NCBI GenBank assembly: GCA_963845495.1
Contig: CAWJTH010000104.1
Location: 1-64,000 of the forward strand
Reading direction: 5' to 3'
DNA length: 64,000 bases
Origin: JAZKFT01 sp963845495
GTDB taxonomy: Bacteria; Bacteroidota; Bacteroidia; Chitinophagales; Chitinophagaceae
In this document: positions 1 through 10,045 of the stretch, piece after piece
Numbering within the stretch: the first letter of the stretch is position 1
Layout: every line of letters begins with the position of its first letter
The notes under the pieces: generated by a model
Seen by the model: only the letters and a program-made list of their open reading frames with translations
Told to the model about the DNA's origin: nothing
Database searches by the model: none
Program-made: the position numbers and the translations under genes

Positions 1-1
1 C

Positions 2-255
2 AGGATTGACGGACACCGAATCCGCAGCGTCTTGCGGGCACTTCAAGGACAGCCACTCAGCAAGGCCAACCTGGTCGCCAAGTTGGGCTATCGAACGATC
101 ACCGGCAATGTACGCAAAGGCTCGACGACTCGACGGCCTGGGCCTGATCGTGCTGACCATTCCCGAAAAACCGCGAAGCAAGAGTCAGAAGCGGCGTTTG
201 ACCGAACAGGGAAGAAAGGTGCTGGCGAGCCTGGATGCACCAGATGAGACACCGA
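2..255 (+). pseudogene. C-terminal winged-helix fragment of an AAA_4/Fic-associated regulator-like protein, frameshifted
   Basis: The open frame enters from the window edge and reads a helix-turn-helix-like stretch with the peptide QGQPLSKANLVAKLGYRT in frame 2. It continues in frame 3 as GLIVLTIPEKPRSKSQKRRL followed by TEQGRKVL. The pattern TIPxKPxSxxQKxxLTxxG resembles the C-terminal winged helix of COG2865-type ATP-dependent DNA-binding proteins, which is family knowledge and not a search result. The frames join if one extra G near 119 is skipped. The homology stops near 250, where an unrelated ATPase reading frame begins, so the piece lacks its N-terminus (off the window) and is probably cut at its end. 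GC-rich, like the next 9 kb. Confidence 0.45.
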
Positions 256-868
256 AAACCAGAACTTGGTCGCCACCGTCGCACGCACCCTGCACACCTA
301 CACCAACACCGTCAAGATCCTCTGCGATGCTTTCCGCGTCGAGTTCGAAAGCTCCGCCTTCGCCTGCGAACGCCGGCTCATCGAGCAAGCCTTCAGCCTC
401 AACCGCGCCGGCAAGTCGCTGACCACCATCCTCGACGACGCCCACCTCATGGACCTGGCCAACCTGCGCAAGTTGCGGCTCCTCTTCGAGGACTTCCCCA
501 AAAACCACAACCTGGTGCTGATCGGCCGGCCCAACCTGCTGGCCGCGCTGGACCTGGGCGTCAACCTGGACATCAAGAGCCGCGTCACCTACTCGGTCAT
601 CACCAAACGGCTGGGTCCCGACGCCATGCGCGAGTTCATCCTGCGCGAACTGGACCGCGTCGGCCTGGGCCACAACACCTTCACGCTGCCCGCCATCGAG
701 CTGGTGGTGCGCTCCGCCGACGGCGTGTTGCGTCAGGCCCGCAACCTCTGCGTCGGCTGCCTGATCGAGGCCGTCCGCAGTGCCAACAAGACCATCGACA
801 TCGACAACGTCAACCGCGTGCTGATGCAACCGCACTGGCAAAAGGAGAGCGACCTGGTCGATTACTGA
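256..868 (+). pseudogene. ExeA/TniB-like AAA ATPase, N-terminally truncated
   Basis: About 200 codons are open in one frame, with TTG at 266 the only early start. Visible motifs are a Walker B-like TTILDDAHLMD, a sensor-1-like LVLIGRPNLLAAL, and the C-terminal lid region ending near DIDNVNRVLM. This order is typical of the ExeA/TnsC-like ATPases that assist transposases or accompany primase-like genes on mobile elements. The Walker A loop, normally 60-70 residues before Walker B, is absent because the homology begins abruptly just after the winged-helix fragment. The protein should therefore be inactive as it stands, or the join is an assembly artefact. The next gene, a CHC2-type primase fragment, starts 50 bp downstream on the same strand and is a common partner in such elements. 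Confidence 0.6.
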
Positions 869-917
869 CACCCATCCTGGACCAGGTTCGCCCCCTGCGT
901 CTCTTTTGGAGAAGACC

Positions 918-1136
918 ATGTTCTCAAACGACCTGCTGCGTCGCATTCGTAATGACCTGCCCATGCAGGTGACCATCGCCGCCCTCGGCCGGGCCGGGCC
1001 GCCGTCGAAAAGGAGCGAGGGCTACTTCACCCTACACCCTGTCAGTATCTATGCAACAAATGCGCATCAGAATTTGGCACGGAACACCTGGTTCTCCAAA
1101 CGGTCCTTCATCATGCCAAAATCCATACCGCGTTAA
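918..1136 (+). pseudogene. CHC2 zinc-finger primase-like protein, N-terminal fragment
   Basis: The ATG at 918 opens with MFSNDLLRRIRNDLP, then VTIAALGR and PPSKRSEGYF. These resemble the first 35 residues of small primase-like proteins that carry a CHC2 zinc finger in mobile elements of planctomycetes and proteobacteria. The zinc-finger cysteines should follow directly after the GYF motif, but from about 1027 the frame runs into unrelated sequence and stops at 1136. Only the N-terminus survives. It follows the ExeA-like ATPase on the same strand, as expected for a small replication or transposition operon. The identification rests on a short stretch. Confidence 0.45.
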
Positions 1137-1352
1137 TTCGGCAACAACTGCGATCAGAATTTCGCCCGGCACATCTTTCCCTCGTTCGACGAGACGTTTG
1201 AACCATTTCCAGCCAAGACAACAGACCTCCTGAATGGCATCCTCTCGACGATGGACGCAAGGGATGTGACGAAAGGCGTTTTGAGCATGGGTCTTGATCT
1301 TGGGCAGCAGTTGCAGGAAACGAGTGTGCAGAGCTTCAGGAACAGCAGTCAT
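1032..1352 (-). CDS. RNA polymerase sigma-factor-like protein, probable truncated C-terminus
   Basis: A 106-codon frame starts at ATG 1352. The segment with RREDAIQEV and WKWFKRLVERGKDV resembles region 2 of the short sigma-like proteins that are abundant in Gemmata-type planctomycetes and often sit next to recombinase genes. The first 65 residues fit this family; the last 40 do not match what I would expect, and the frame ends exactly where the opposing primase fragment loses homology, near 1030. A rearrangement or assembly join there is therefore likely. A 9-bp-stem hairpin lies 20-43 bp upstream of the start codon. It could be a diverged anti-sigma partner or a plain hypothetical protein. 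Confidence 0.4.
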   Translation of the reverse strand: MTAVPEALHTRFLQLLPKIKTHAQNAFRHIPCVHRREDAIQEVCCLGWKWFKRLVERGKDVPGEILIAVVAELTRYGFWHDEGPFGEPGVPCQILMRICCIDTDRV

Positions 1353-1371
1353 CAGGAACAGCCTCCAATGA

Positions 1372-1395
1372 GAGCCGTCCCAACCAGGACGGCTC
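1372..1395. repeat. Perfect 9-bp stem hairpin upstream of the sigma-like gene
   Basis: GAGCCGTCC and GGACGGCTC are separated by six bases (CAACCA). The hairpin lies in the leader of the minus-strand sigma-like frame that starts at 1352. There is no T-run on either side, so it is not a standard terminator; an operator or mRNA structure is possible. Confidence 0.5.
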
Positions 1396-1527
1396 GGTTA
1401 GACCGAAACGTCCTGGGAGCCAGGAATGCCAACGGCTAATGCCGTCTTCAGGAGATGCTGCCAGGAAAAGGGCTGTTCTTCATGTAAATGACTGGGGATG
1501 CTGCTCAGATTTGGAGGCTTCCATGGA

Positions 1528-1761
1528 CCCAACACCCAACAAATGGGGCCAGAGTGGCGAAAATGCAGTAAAATCAGGCATTTGTGCGAGAAATCGATGT
1601 TGGGTTGATACCCAACAATGACCCAACAGAAGAGAACTCACCGACAGGACTGGTGGCAAGTGTTGGGCTATTGTTGGGTGCTTACCCAACAGAAGGAATT
1701 GAAGCAAACTGCTTGAAAATAGCCACTTGCGTCAACGATGCTTGAAATGTTGGGTGTTGGG
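1528..1761. repeat. Cluster of ten 7-mers CCCAACA / TGTTGGG in both orientations
   Basis: CCCAACA occurs at 1528, 1535, 1611, 1622 and 1685. Its complement TGTTGGG occurs at 1598, 1661, 1672, 1748 and 1755. Adjacent opposite copies form short palindromes such as TGTTGGGTTGATACCCAACA. The region has no credible gene (1353-2250). The density suggests an iteron-like or recombinase/primase-binding array belonging to the surrounding mobile element, but no function is proven. Confidence 0.6.
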
Positions 1762-1896
1762 TAATAAATCAGCCAAAAGTGAAAACGCTTACCCAGAAAA
1801 ACGCAAAAAGCCTCCTGAAAGGCTATTTGCTAATCGGTTGGCACTGGATGTTGCCAGGAAGAGGGGGAATTGAGAGGTGAAGTGGGTGAAAATTAA

Positions 1897-1975
<79 letters not shown>

Positions 1976-2250
1976 TTAGCTAAACAACCAGGAAAAATCA
2001 TGTTGGCGGTGCGATAACAGGGCTCTTTGTGTCCGCAAGCCTCTTTTGGCTGCCATTATGACATGACAACAATGGCGTTGATTCCGTCTCCCAAGCCTCT
2101 GTAGTACTGCTCGCTTTGCGTGGGACATAATACTTGTACAGGACGGTCAATTTCATTGACATCGGGTGGTTCTGTCGGGTAGGCTAGCTCTTATCGGGGT
2201 CGTGTCGATCTGCAAGGTGCCTTTTATGATGAGGTTCCCATGCTCCATCC

Positions 2251-3430
2251 ATGCCGTTTGTTTCTCATGGTGGGGTGCTTTTATTACTCTGGCAGCTTGG
2301 TCTTCGAAGCGAGAAGGAAAAGCAAGCTCCGCCGCCCGCGAAACAGGTGACTCAGGCAGAAATTGAGCAACTCATCGCTCAATTGGGGAATGATGATTTC
2401 GAGAAACGCGAAGCTGCTGACCAAGGCCTTGGAATCAATCGGAAGGTTGGCACACAAGCAGCTTGAAAAGGCCGCGAAAGAAAGTAAGGAGCGGGAGATC
2501 CGCTTTCGAGCCCAGGTACTCATCGAAAAGCTTCCTGACACACGCTTGCTCCAATCTTTGAAGGGGCATAAAGGAGGTATATATGGCATCGCTTTCAGTC
2601 CGGATGGTAAACGCATCGTAAGCGGATGTAGTGAAAACGCCTTGAAGCTGTGGGATGTGGACAAGAGTGAGGAAATCGCCTTGCTCAAGGGTCACACAGA
2701 GCCTGTCACTTGCGTAGCCTTCAGTGCCGATGGCAATCGCATCATCAGCGGCAGTGCGGACAATACCGTGAAGGTGTGGGACGCTAATAAAGGCGAAGTG
2801 ATCATGACCCTTAAGGGACATAGCCTTCCAGTTAAGTGCGTGGCAATCAGTCCGGACGGGAAGCGTATCGCTAGCGGCGGTTTTGACGATACCGTGAAAG
2901 TTTGGGATGGCGATAAGGGGAAGGAAATTCGTTCCCTTCGGGGCCACGAGAACTGGGTCTGGTGCGTGGCCTTCAGCCCCGACGGAAAGCGCATCGTAAG
3001 CGGTGGTGGCGAAACAACTCTAAAAATCTGGGATACCCATGAAGGAAAGGAAATTATTTGTCTAAAGGGACATAAAGATCCGATTATGTGCCTGGCATTC
3101 AGTCCTGACGGCAAACATATTGTCAGTGCGGCGGGTGACACTTTGAAGTTGTGGGATGCTGAAAATGGCCGGGAAATCTCCTCGCGGAAGGCATCAACGA
3201 ACTTGATTTTCTGCCTGGCATTTAGTCCCGATGGCAAACGAATAGTTTGCGGTAACGGCAATATCCTGGAGGTGTTGGATATCAAGAAAGAGAAGGATGT
3301 CACTCTGCTCAGAGGACATATCGGTCTCGTCTACTGCGTAGCATTCAGTCCCGACGGGAAACGTATCGTAAGTGGGGGTGCCGACACGATGATAAGAGTA
3401 TGGAATGCGGAAGAATTAGGGGCAAGGTAA
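2251..3430 (+). pseudogene. WD40-repeat protein with HEAT-like N-terminus, one frameshift
   Basis: The first frame (ATG 2251) gives a short hydrophobic segment and then QAEIEQLIAQLGNDDFEKRE. The sequence continues in the next frame as TKALESIGRLAHKQLEKAA and the whole propeller. Skipping one G near 2418 joins them. The N-terminal pattern (LIxQLGxDDFxKREAATKALExIG) is the short HEAT-like module common in planctomycete WD40 proteins. Seven WD40 units follow, each with GHxxxVxCVAFSPDGKRIVSG and a KxWD-type end, spaced about 42 residues from 2555 to 3425, enough for one closed seven-bladed propeller. It is probably an exported or scaffold protein with no enzymatic motif. A second shift near 2310 in the signal-peptide region is possible, since an adjacent frame reads a better hydrophobic leader (MLHPCRLFLMVG). 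Confidence 0.75.
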
Positions 3431-3566
3431 CTGCTTTTTTCAGTTCTCATCATTCAGCCTGTGCGGTTGGTATTAGCGCATAAGCAATAAGAGCGCTTGA
3501 AGAATAATTTCCTAAGAACTGTCGTGATACAATAGACTTTATCAGAAATAAGGTTACAATGGCAAA

Positions 3567-4085
3567 ATGTTGACATACACAGACATCCAGACCAAGCGTA
3601 GGAAGTGCCTCTCTATCACCGGACTGACCTTCCCGGAGTTCCATCGACTCTTGCCCGCCTTTGCCCGGTCCTACGAGGGCGCTCAATCCCAAGTATCGCA
3701 CGGTGGGGGTCTGCCCTGGCTCCGCTCCGCAGGTAGGGGCCGCAAGGAGACGTTGCTGGGTCCGGAACAGAAACTATAGTTCATTCTGGTCTAACTCAAG
3801 ACCTACCCCTGCAGGTCGTCATGGCCGAACACTTCGGCCTGAGTCAGGCGGCCATGAATCACTGGATTCACCTATTGTTGCCCGTCGTGCAAGCGGCCCT
3901 CGCGGAACTGGACCCAGCTCACTTCGCCCACACTCCCCCGCAGCGGGGGTCGATCCCCGGCGTATCATTGACGGGACAGACCGGCAATGCCAGCGGCCGA
4001 CAAACCCGGAAAAACAGGCCCTTCCACTGGCAAGAAGAAGACGCATACCGACAAGAACGTGGTTGTCGCCGACGTGCAACCAAAG
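3567..4085 (+). mobile_element. IS5-type transposase remnant, frameshifted and truncated
   Basis: The start MLTYTDIQTKRRK followed by SITGLTFPEFHRLLPAFA is the N-terminal helix-turn-helix typical of IS5-group DDE transposases. The product then jumps frames: VVMAEHFGLSQAAMNHWIH in frame 2, IIDGTDRQCQRP with NPEKQ (the first catalytic Asp region) in frame 1, and TGKKKTHTDKNVVVADVQPK in frame 3. One jump fits loss of a C in a C-run near 3808. The homology ends at about 4085, where an RHS gene on the opposite strand ends, so the catalytic C-terminal half is missing. No terminal inverted repeats were found. This is a dead copy, or a live copy damaged by sequencing errors and a false join. Confidence 0.7.
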
Positions 4086-5912
4086 TCATTTTATCTCTGT
4101 TTCAAGTTTTTCCAGTTCGTTCACTTTATCATTTTCGCTGTTGGCTTTGAATAGTTCGATATAGAGTTCAATTACTTCCAGAGCCCCCGGAGGCGTAGCC
4201 CCGAAACCAGAGCCGACTAGATTTTTGATCATCTGGACTGTGGCATTGTTTCCCTTTTTCCAGACAGTGAGGAATCCACGACGAGCTCGAATACTAATCT
4301 TATCCAGCTTCAAACCGGTGCCTTCCTCCAAAGCGAAACCCTTTTTCCTGTCCTCACGTATTGCTTCAATGGTCGGTTTGCCTGAGTAGAGATCGATTCC
4401 GTCATTAGCTGCGGCAGGAGGCGTGTTAAGCAGCTTCACGAGGGGTCCAAGAATGTCAGCAGCTTCTTTTTCACTTGTCGCTTGGATCCAAATCGCTTTA
4501 TTAGTAAAATCGACAGCCCACTTGCCAGCCTCCCATTGCACGTCCACCCCTTTTCTCCACTCAGCTATCATCCTAGCATCGGTCACTTGTACGTTTACTG
4601 TTTTATCGCTTGTCAAGCCGACAGTGCTGGGTAGAATATCATTCTGAAATTGGAATCGCCATTTATCTTTGCTCAAGAGACGCCAATCAGCTAATATCGC
4701 AGGACCGTTCACCGTATCTTTCACCAAATGCTTTAACAAATCAACCGGTATCCATGCTAAGCCACTCGGATCCGTAACATTCGTCGGATCATTTCCCGTA
4801 AATGAATACAGATTCGTCGACCCGCCGCCAAACCTATCGGGATCCATTCCGCCAAATGTCCCGGTTCGGAGGATTATATGGCCGGGCCTTGTCGTCGTAT
4901 TCACCAACTGGCGCATCCCAGTACATCCCTTGAAACTTCAAATTCCCGCCGTTTGTGGGGCTCGACTCGCTGGTGATGTTCCCAAACCCATCATACACGA
5001 TGGTGTCCGTGGCCGTCCCACTTCCATTGGTAATGCCAATCACGCTTCCCAGCCTGTCAGTCATGTACCAGGAAGTATTTCCACTCCCATCCTGCCGACC
5101 AAGGTAACCGTTCTGCGAACCATCCGACATGTACCGCATCACCAAAGCATTGCTGCTATTCAAGTCCAACAGCAAATTGCCTGTCAGCTGGTCATACACA
5201 TGTTCCGTAGTCGTTGTACCCACCCCAGTCTGCCACTCCACCTCTTTCACCATGTTCCCAAAAGCGTCATAAGTGTACGTCGCCGTCATGATACTCGTAA
5301 CGCCGTTGCTCGTTTCATTGACCGTGAGCAAATGGCCCTTGTTGTCATAAGTGTAGAACCACGTTTGCAGCCCCGTACCCTCGCTCTTCTCGATCATGTT
5401 GCCGTCGTTGTCATACGTATAGGTATACGTCCCGTCGTTCAGCAACTGATTGCCAGTGCCCGTGCTGTACCCCGTCATCGTTCGATTGCCATTGGAATCA
5501 TACGTATAAGTCGCAACCCCATCATTCGTAAGCTCATTGGCCGCGTCGTAACTATAATTCACTGTGGTGCCATTCAGATCCCGCGACGCCACCTGATGGA
5601 GTCCGCTGCTATAGGTGTACGTCACTTGCTGCAAGGTCGTGCTGCCGCTGCCGTTCTTGAACGTCTCGTTGGTCAGGTCGCCGCCAGTTGGACCAGGTGT
5701 AAGACGTCTGGCCCACTTCATAGGTCGAACTCACGGTCAGGCTGTCATAGCGGGCATCGGTAGCTTTCTGGTTATCAGCGGTGTAGGTGCGGACATCCTG
5801 CATCGGGCTCATGCCCGCTGCCGTTCCATTGCATGCTGGTCCATTCATTGTCGCCGTTGTACGCCACGGTCATGGTCCCACCCAGGGAATCCTGCAATTC
5901 ATATCGTCCGCC
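4086..5912 (-). pseudogene. RHS/YD-repeat protein, C-terminal part, three frameshifts
   Basis: Read on the minus strand from about 5912, the pieces are RYELQDSLGGTMTVAYNGDN, then VRTYTADNQKATDARYDSL, then many YD repeats (TYTYDNDGNMIEKSE, YSYDAANELTNDG). The RHS core end follows: GTFGGMDPDRFGGGSTNLYS with TGNDPTNVTDPSG. Frames change near 5812, 5688 and 4868, each explained by one extra base. After the core motif comes a roughly 225-residue variable C-terminus ending at 4086; this is the position of the toxin domain in polymorphic RHS toxins, but I recognise no toxin family there. No immunity-like gene lies downstream, because an IS fragment abuts. The N-terminal shell is missing above 5912. 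Confidence 0.8.
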
Positions 5913-6119
5913 GCGTGTTTGCGAGGAACGAGTGCAAATCCCTATGGCAGTTCTGGAGTTACGGCAGCTTTTTCTGGAAGCCAGTGGGCAGGAGGCAAAT
6001 TTTTCCCAGACGCGTGTTTTCGAGTGACGAGCCGATTTTCTTGACGAGGGTGCTGAAGGCACTTTTCGAGATGCCAGGATGCGTTCCAGGAGTGGTGTGG
6101 CTCCCTTCATCCCGGCATT

Positions 6120-7119
6120 CTACTGCCCTTCCTCCGGCGAATCCACTGGATTCCTGGGAAGTTTCGCAGGATGTGTCGCCGTGTGGATTTCTTTGAGCAG
6201 GCGTACACTAACCTGGGCGTAAATCTTGGTGGTTTCCAGGCTGCTGTGGCCCAGAATCTCTTGAATGATCCGGATGTCGGCACCGGCTTCGAGCATTAGC
6301 GTGGCCATGGTGTGACGGAAGAGATGACAACTGCCCTGCTTGCCCAGCTCGGCCTTTTCCACATATTCGCCCACCAGCACCGACAGGCCATTCGCTCGCA
6401 ATGGGTCGCCGTGGGCCGTCAGGAAGAGCGTCTCCCCTGTCTTGCCGCCGCACAGGAGCTGAGGCCGCACTTCCTCCTGGTAGCGATCAACCCAGGCAAG
6501 GGCTCTTTCGCCAATGGGAACCATGCGGTCTTTCTTGCCCTTTCCTTGCCGCACCATTGCCAGGCCGCGTTCGTGGTCGATGGAGTAGATGGCTGAGGTT
6601 GATCAGTTCGGTGCGTCGGATGCCCGTGGAATAGAGCGTTTCCAGGATGGCACGATCCCGCAATCCCAGGAGATCGTTCACGTCCACCTGGTTCATGACT
6701 AGCTCGACTTCCCTTGCCGTCAGGACGTGCTTGGGCAGATGGAACTCCTGGCGTGGCAGGTCGAGTTCACTGGCCGGATTGGAAGGGATGTAGTTCTGCC
6801 TACAGAGGTACTTGAACCAGGCCCTGACCGACGTGAGATGGCCCAGCTGGGTGCGGAAGCTCAATGGCTGGCCGTCCTTCTTCCTGCGGTAGAACAGGAA
6901 CCGCTGATAACGGTCAAGAATGGGCTTGGTGACTTCCAGCGGCTTCGTGATGCCTCTTTCTTCTGCCCACTGGATAAACGCCGTACAGCGTTTGCGGCGG
7001 TTCTCGATGGTCTGTTCGGTGTAGTTCTGAACGCCGAGCCATTCAAGGAACTTCGCCAGCAGTGGATTCATGCCATAAGGATCATCACGGTCGGCAGGTT
7101 GCTTCGGCATGGGATTCAC
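6120..7119 (-). pseudogene. XerC/D-like tyrosine recombinase, one frameshift
   Basis: ATG 7119 opens a SAM-like N-terminal core-binding domain (FLEWLGVQNYTEQTIENRRK). The catalytic domain follows with STGIRRTELINLS (catalytic Arg), GKGKKDRMVPIGE (Lys), HLFRHTMATLML (His-x-x-Arg), EILGHSSLETTKIYAQ (His and nucleophile Tyr). All six catalytic residues are present. The N- and C-terminal halves lie in different frames and join cleanly (NLS then IYSIDHERGLAMV) if one C near 6590 is dropped. Total length of about 330 residues is normal for the family. The gene lies 160 bp downstream of the primase-helicase-like gene on the same strand, so it is likely the integrase of the same element. Apart from the frameshift it would be expected to be active. 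Confidence 0.85.
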
Positions 7120-7279
7120 TCCAGGTACGATTGCTTGATAAGTGTCCGAGGTTCACGTTTTCGACCAGTTCGCTGGAATTTTGTCGCTGCTCTGGGCTGG
7201 TTCATGGGTTGCGTCAAAAAGCAGGGCACGGCCATGCCGCGTCTTCCTGCCGGCCATACCCCGCCCATCGTCCGGCCTT

Positions 7280-9482
7280 TCAGCTTGCAGACCCCGACCG
7301 ATCCCCTTCACGAAGCTTGTCCACGTCGATCAGGCCCGTGAGGATCTTGCCGTTGTTGTCGTCACTGGCCTGGTAAAGCAGTTCGTAGACGTGGCGGCGG
7401 CTGTGCTGCTCCTTGTGCATGAGGAGGTATTCCAGCTCGACCAATCTTCGCAGATGGAGCTTGAGCTGCGTGTTGCCCCAGCCCGTGAATTCCCGCACGT
7501 CACGCCGGGAGAAGCGGTAATTGATCCGGCCAACGCTGTCTTTTTCGCAAGCCTCTCTGACCAGGTCGTCGAGGAGATTGAGAAGACGCCTGGTCTGGGG
7601 CGGCAGTTCATCCAGCGATCTTCCCAGAAGGTCCGTGGCCAGTTCGTTGGCGAGCTTGATGTCGTCGAGGCTGACCTCGATGTACTCGACCTGTTTGCCC
7701 TGGTGTTCGACGGTCTTGATGGGCCGCTGGTACTGGTGCAGAAGGGTAATGGCCCGGATGAGGGTCAAATACTTCTGATGATCCCGGCGGGTTCGCGTTT
7801 TGTAGTCGCAGAAGGTGAGTTGTTCCGCGTAGGGATTGGCCACCAGGAGCGGCCGCAAAAGCCTCTGGGCGTTGCGATGGCGTTGCAAGGTTTCTTGCCG
7901 TTGTTGGACTTCCAGCTGGCCTGGGAGCGTTTCGCGGCGTCGTTGCAGCTGGTGGATGAGCATGGTCTGCTCGCGGTCCTCATCGACGGTGAGAACCAGG
8001 CAGCGGTTGAGTAGCTCTTCGTCCACTTGAATGGAAGTCGTGGTCAGGAAGATCATCACCGGCCCTTCGACGCGGTATTCCTGGGTCACCAGCCGGCCTG
8101 TACTGACTTCCTTGCCCGTGGAAGCGATGCGTAGCTCACCCTCGCTTTGCAGGAGCTTGAGGGCATAGCTGGCCCGCTGGGCACCTTCTTCCTCCACGAT
8201 GGCCAAAATCTTGTGCTTGAGGCTGCCATCGGCGAGATAGTACAGGCTCTGGCCCGTGAGAGCCGAATACTTGATGACCTGCTCGGGCGGCATGAAGGCC
8301 AGGATGGCTTCCATGAGCGTCGTCTTGCCGGCCGCACTGGTGGACTGGATGATGACGGCCAGCGGTTGATCCAGGTGACGCGAGACGGCGGCGAGATAGC
8401 CGATCAGCTTGTTGCCGCGTTCGCCGACGACCTGGAAGTCGGCCAGTACGCGGTCCAGCAAGCATGGGTCTTGAAGCAGGTCCAGGGATTGCGTCCTGTT
8501 CAGTCTGATCCATCTCGGGCGGCATGTCTTTCGGTGCCAGCATTGCTTGCAGGTGTTTGTCCTGGACCTCCTCCAGCTGGAGCAAGACCCGGCCCAGATC
8601 GCGCTTGATGACTTCCACTTCGACGTGAAGTTCGAGAGCGGCCTGGTCCTGGAACGCCTTGCGGTTTTTGGCTGAGTAGAGGTCGAAAGAGTCAACGTGA
8701 ATGCCGACGCCATTGCTGACGAGCAGGTTTACTTTCAGCACGTCGAGCGTGGAGTTCTTTTTCAGCCCACGCACGCGATAGCGACGATTACCGAACGTCA
8801 TGGCCACTTCATCGTCGCTCACTTCCGGCTCGTTCTCGACGGGAGGCATGGGCACTGGCGAGGCAGTACGGAGCGGCGGCAGCTCGGCCTCGGCATGGTC
8901 GGCCTGGATGGGTAATTCGTCCGTTTCTGGGTCGTCATCGTCGCCAAAGAGAGCATCCAGGTCATCCTCGGCCTCATCACAGGCAACGAAAGGCGCACTC
9001 GTTGGGCATGCTTCTGGGTCTGGCTCGAACGGCACGCTCACTTTTGATGGCGTACCGCGACCAATCCACTCGGCATGACGGAGCAGATCGCCGAGAGCAT
9101 CCACGGGATTGGCCGCTTGCAGAGCGAAAGCGTTGATGTCCAGATTCAGAGGTAGTTTGACCAGGAAGGCTTCCAGACCGGCCTCGATGAGCGGGGCCGT
9201 GAGCGTTTCACAAGGCGTCAGAACCCGCTTGATGCTGAATTCCGTCAGGGCGGCCAGCAGGTCGTCAGTGAGAGCTTCCGGACTGAAGACCGTGGTGCCG
9301 TTGCGGTAGCCGTGGTTCCAGAGCGTCAAGGCGTCCCAGAGGCCAGCACACAGGATGATTTCATCGTTGGCGGCAAACGCTTCGACGTTCCAGACGCCTT
9401 CCTGCTTGTCGTGGAGATGCGTGTGGATCGGCGTGCCTGGACGCAGCAGCTGGCCCAGCATCTTGCGGCCGTAGATGTCCAC
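7280..9482 (-). pseudogene. Primase-helicase-like protein: degenerate Toprim plus P-loop ATPase plus winged helix, frameshifted, 5' truncated
   Basis: The readable part begins at GTG 9482 with VDIYGRKMLGQLLRPGTPIH and EIILCAGLWDALTLW, the position of a Toprim fold in phage- and element-type primases. An acidic low-complexity linker (9080-8880) follows, then a P-loop ATPase with IIQSTSAAGKTTLMEAIL (Walker A), LAIVEEEGAQRA (Walker B-like) and FLTTTS (sensor), and a C-terminal winged helix around FSRRDVREFTGWGNTQLKLH. The two halves are in different frames and join near 8493 if one base is skipped. A stop codon lies about 20 bp upstream of 9482 and family members are longer, so the N-terminus is missing; unrelated TauE sequence starts there. 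The Toprim glutamate and DxD aspartates appear replaced (CAGLWDAL, VLTPCETL). Confidence 0.7.
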
Positions 9483-9493
9483 GATCCTGCCAC

Positions 9494-10045
9494 GTGCCGT
9501 GGCTCATCGGGTTGTCGTCGCTCGCCATGGTCCTGCGCCGTCGGGTATTGCCGGTGCCTGGCGACGCACCGGTGGCCGGGGATGCCCCGGTGGGCGGCGA
9601 CGTGCCCGTGGTGGCGATCGTGCCGGTGGCCGATGTCATTCCGGTGGTCGACGTGGGGGCTCCTCCTGCTCGGCGTTGGGGGTCCGGCCAGGTCGGCTTG
9701 GCCGTTGGCGTGTTCTTCATCGCCATGTACGGCGGCTATTTCGGTGCCGCAGCCGGGGTGATTCTGCTCGCTGCGCTGCTCCTGGCGACCACCGACAGCC
9801 TGGCCCAGGCCTCGGCAGCCAAGAACCTCATCCTCGGGGTGGCCAACGGCCTGGCCGCTGTGCTGTTCGTGGTGGCTAGCTCGGTGCGCTGGTCCGCCGC
9901 CATACCGCTCGCCGTCGGGTTGCTGATCGGGGGGCGTGCCGGGCCGGTCGTCACCCGCCGATCGCCGGCCCGGCCGCTCCAACTGCTCATCGCGGCCGGC
10001 GGTTTGGGCCTAGCCGTCTATCTCGGGTTGCAGGCCTACGGTTGA
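9494..10045 (+). pseudogene. TauE/SafE-family membrane permease, C-terminal fragment
   Basis: The frame reads PWLIGLSSLAMVL, a proline/valine-rich cytoplasmic loop (9555-9660), and then VFFIAMYGGYFGAAAGVILL and three further hydrophobic segments ending at a stop at 10045. YGGYFGAAxGV is the signature of the second half of TauE/SafE sulfite/sulfonate exporter-type permeases (DUF81). Composition and peptide style are actinobacterial. The first half, including the start codon, is missing because planctomycete-like primase sequence abuts at about 9488. Its 3' end overlaps the opposing DUF6036 gene by 10 bp, a plausible natural convergent arrangement. Confidence 0.75.

Noticed and set aside
185..976. 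263-codon minus-strand frame opposite the ExeA-like ATPase
   Set aside because: Low-complexity V/Q/D-rich translation is the usual antisense shadow of a GC-rich gene, and the plus strand has real motifs.
1480..1707. 75-codon minus-strand frame over the CCCAACA array
   Set aside because: Open only because of the repeats; no homology or start signal.
4669..5763. 364-codon plus-strand frame opposite the RHS gene
   Set aside because: Antisense shadow; the minus strand carries the YD repeats.
7142..8014. Plus-strand 290-codon frame opposite the primase-helicase gene
   Set aside because: Antisense shadow with no motif; the Walker motifs are on the minus strand.
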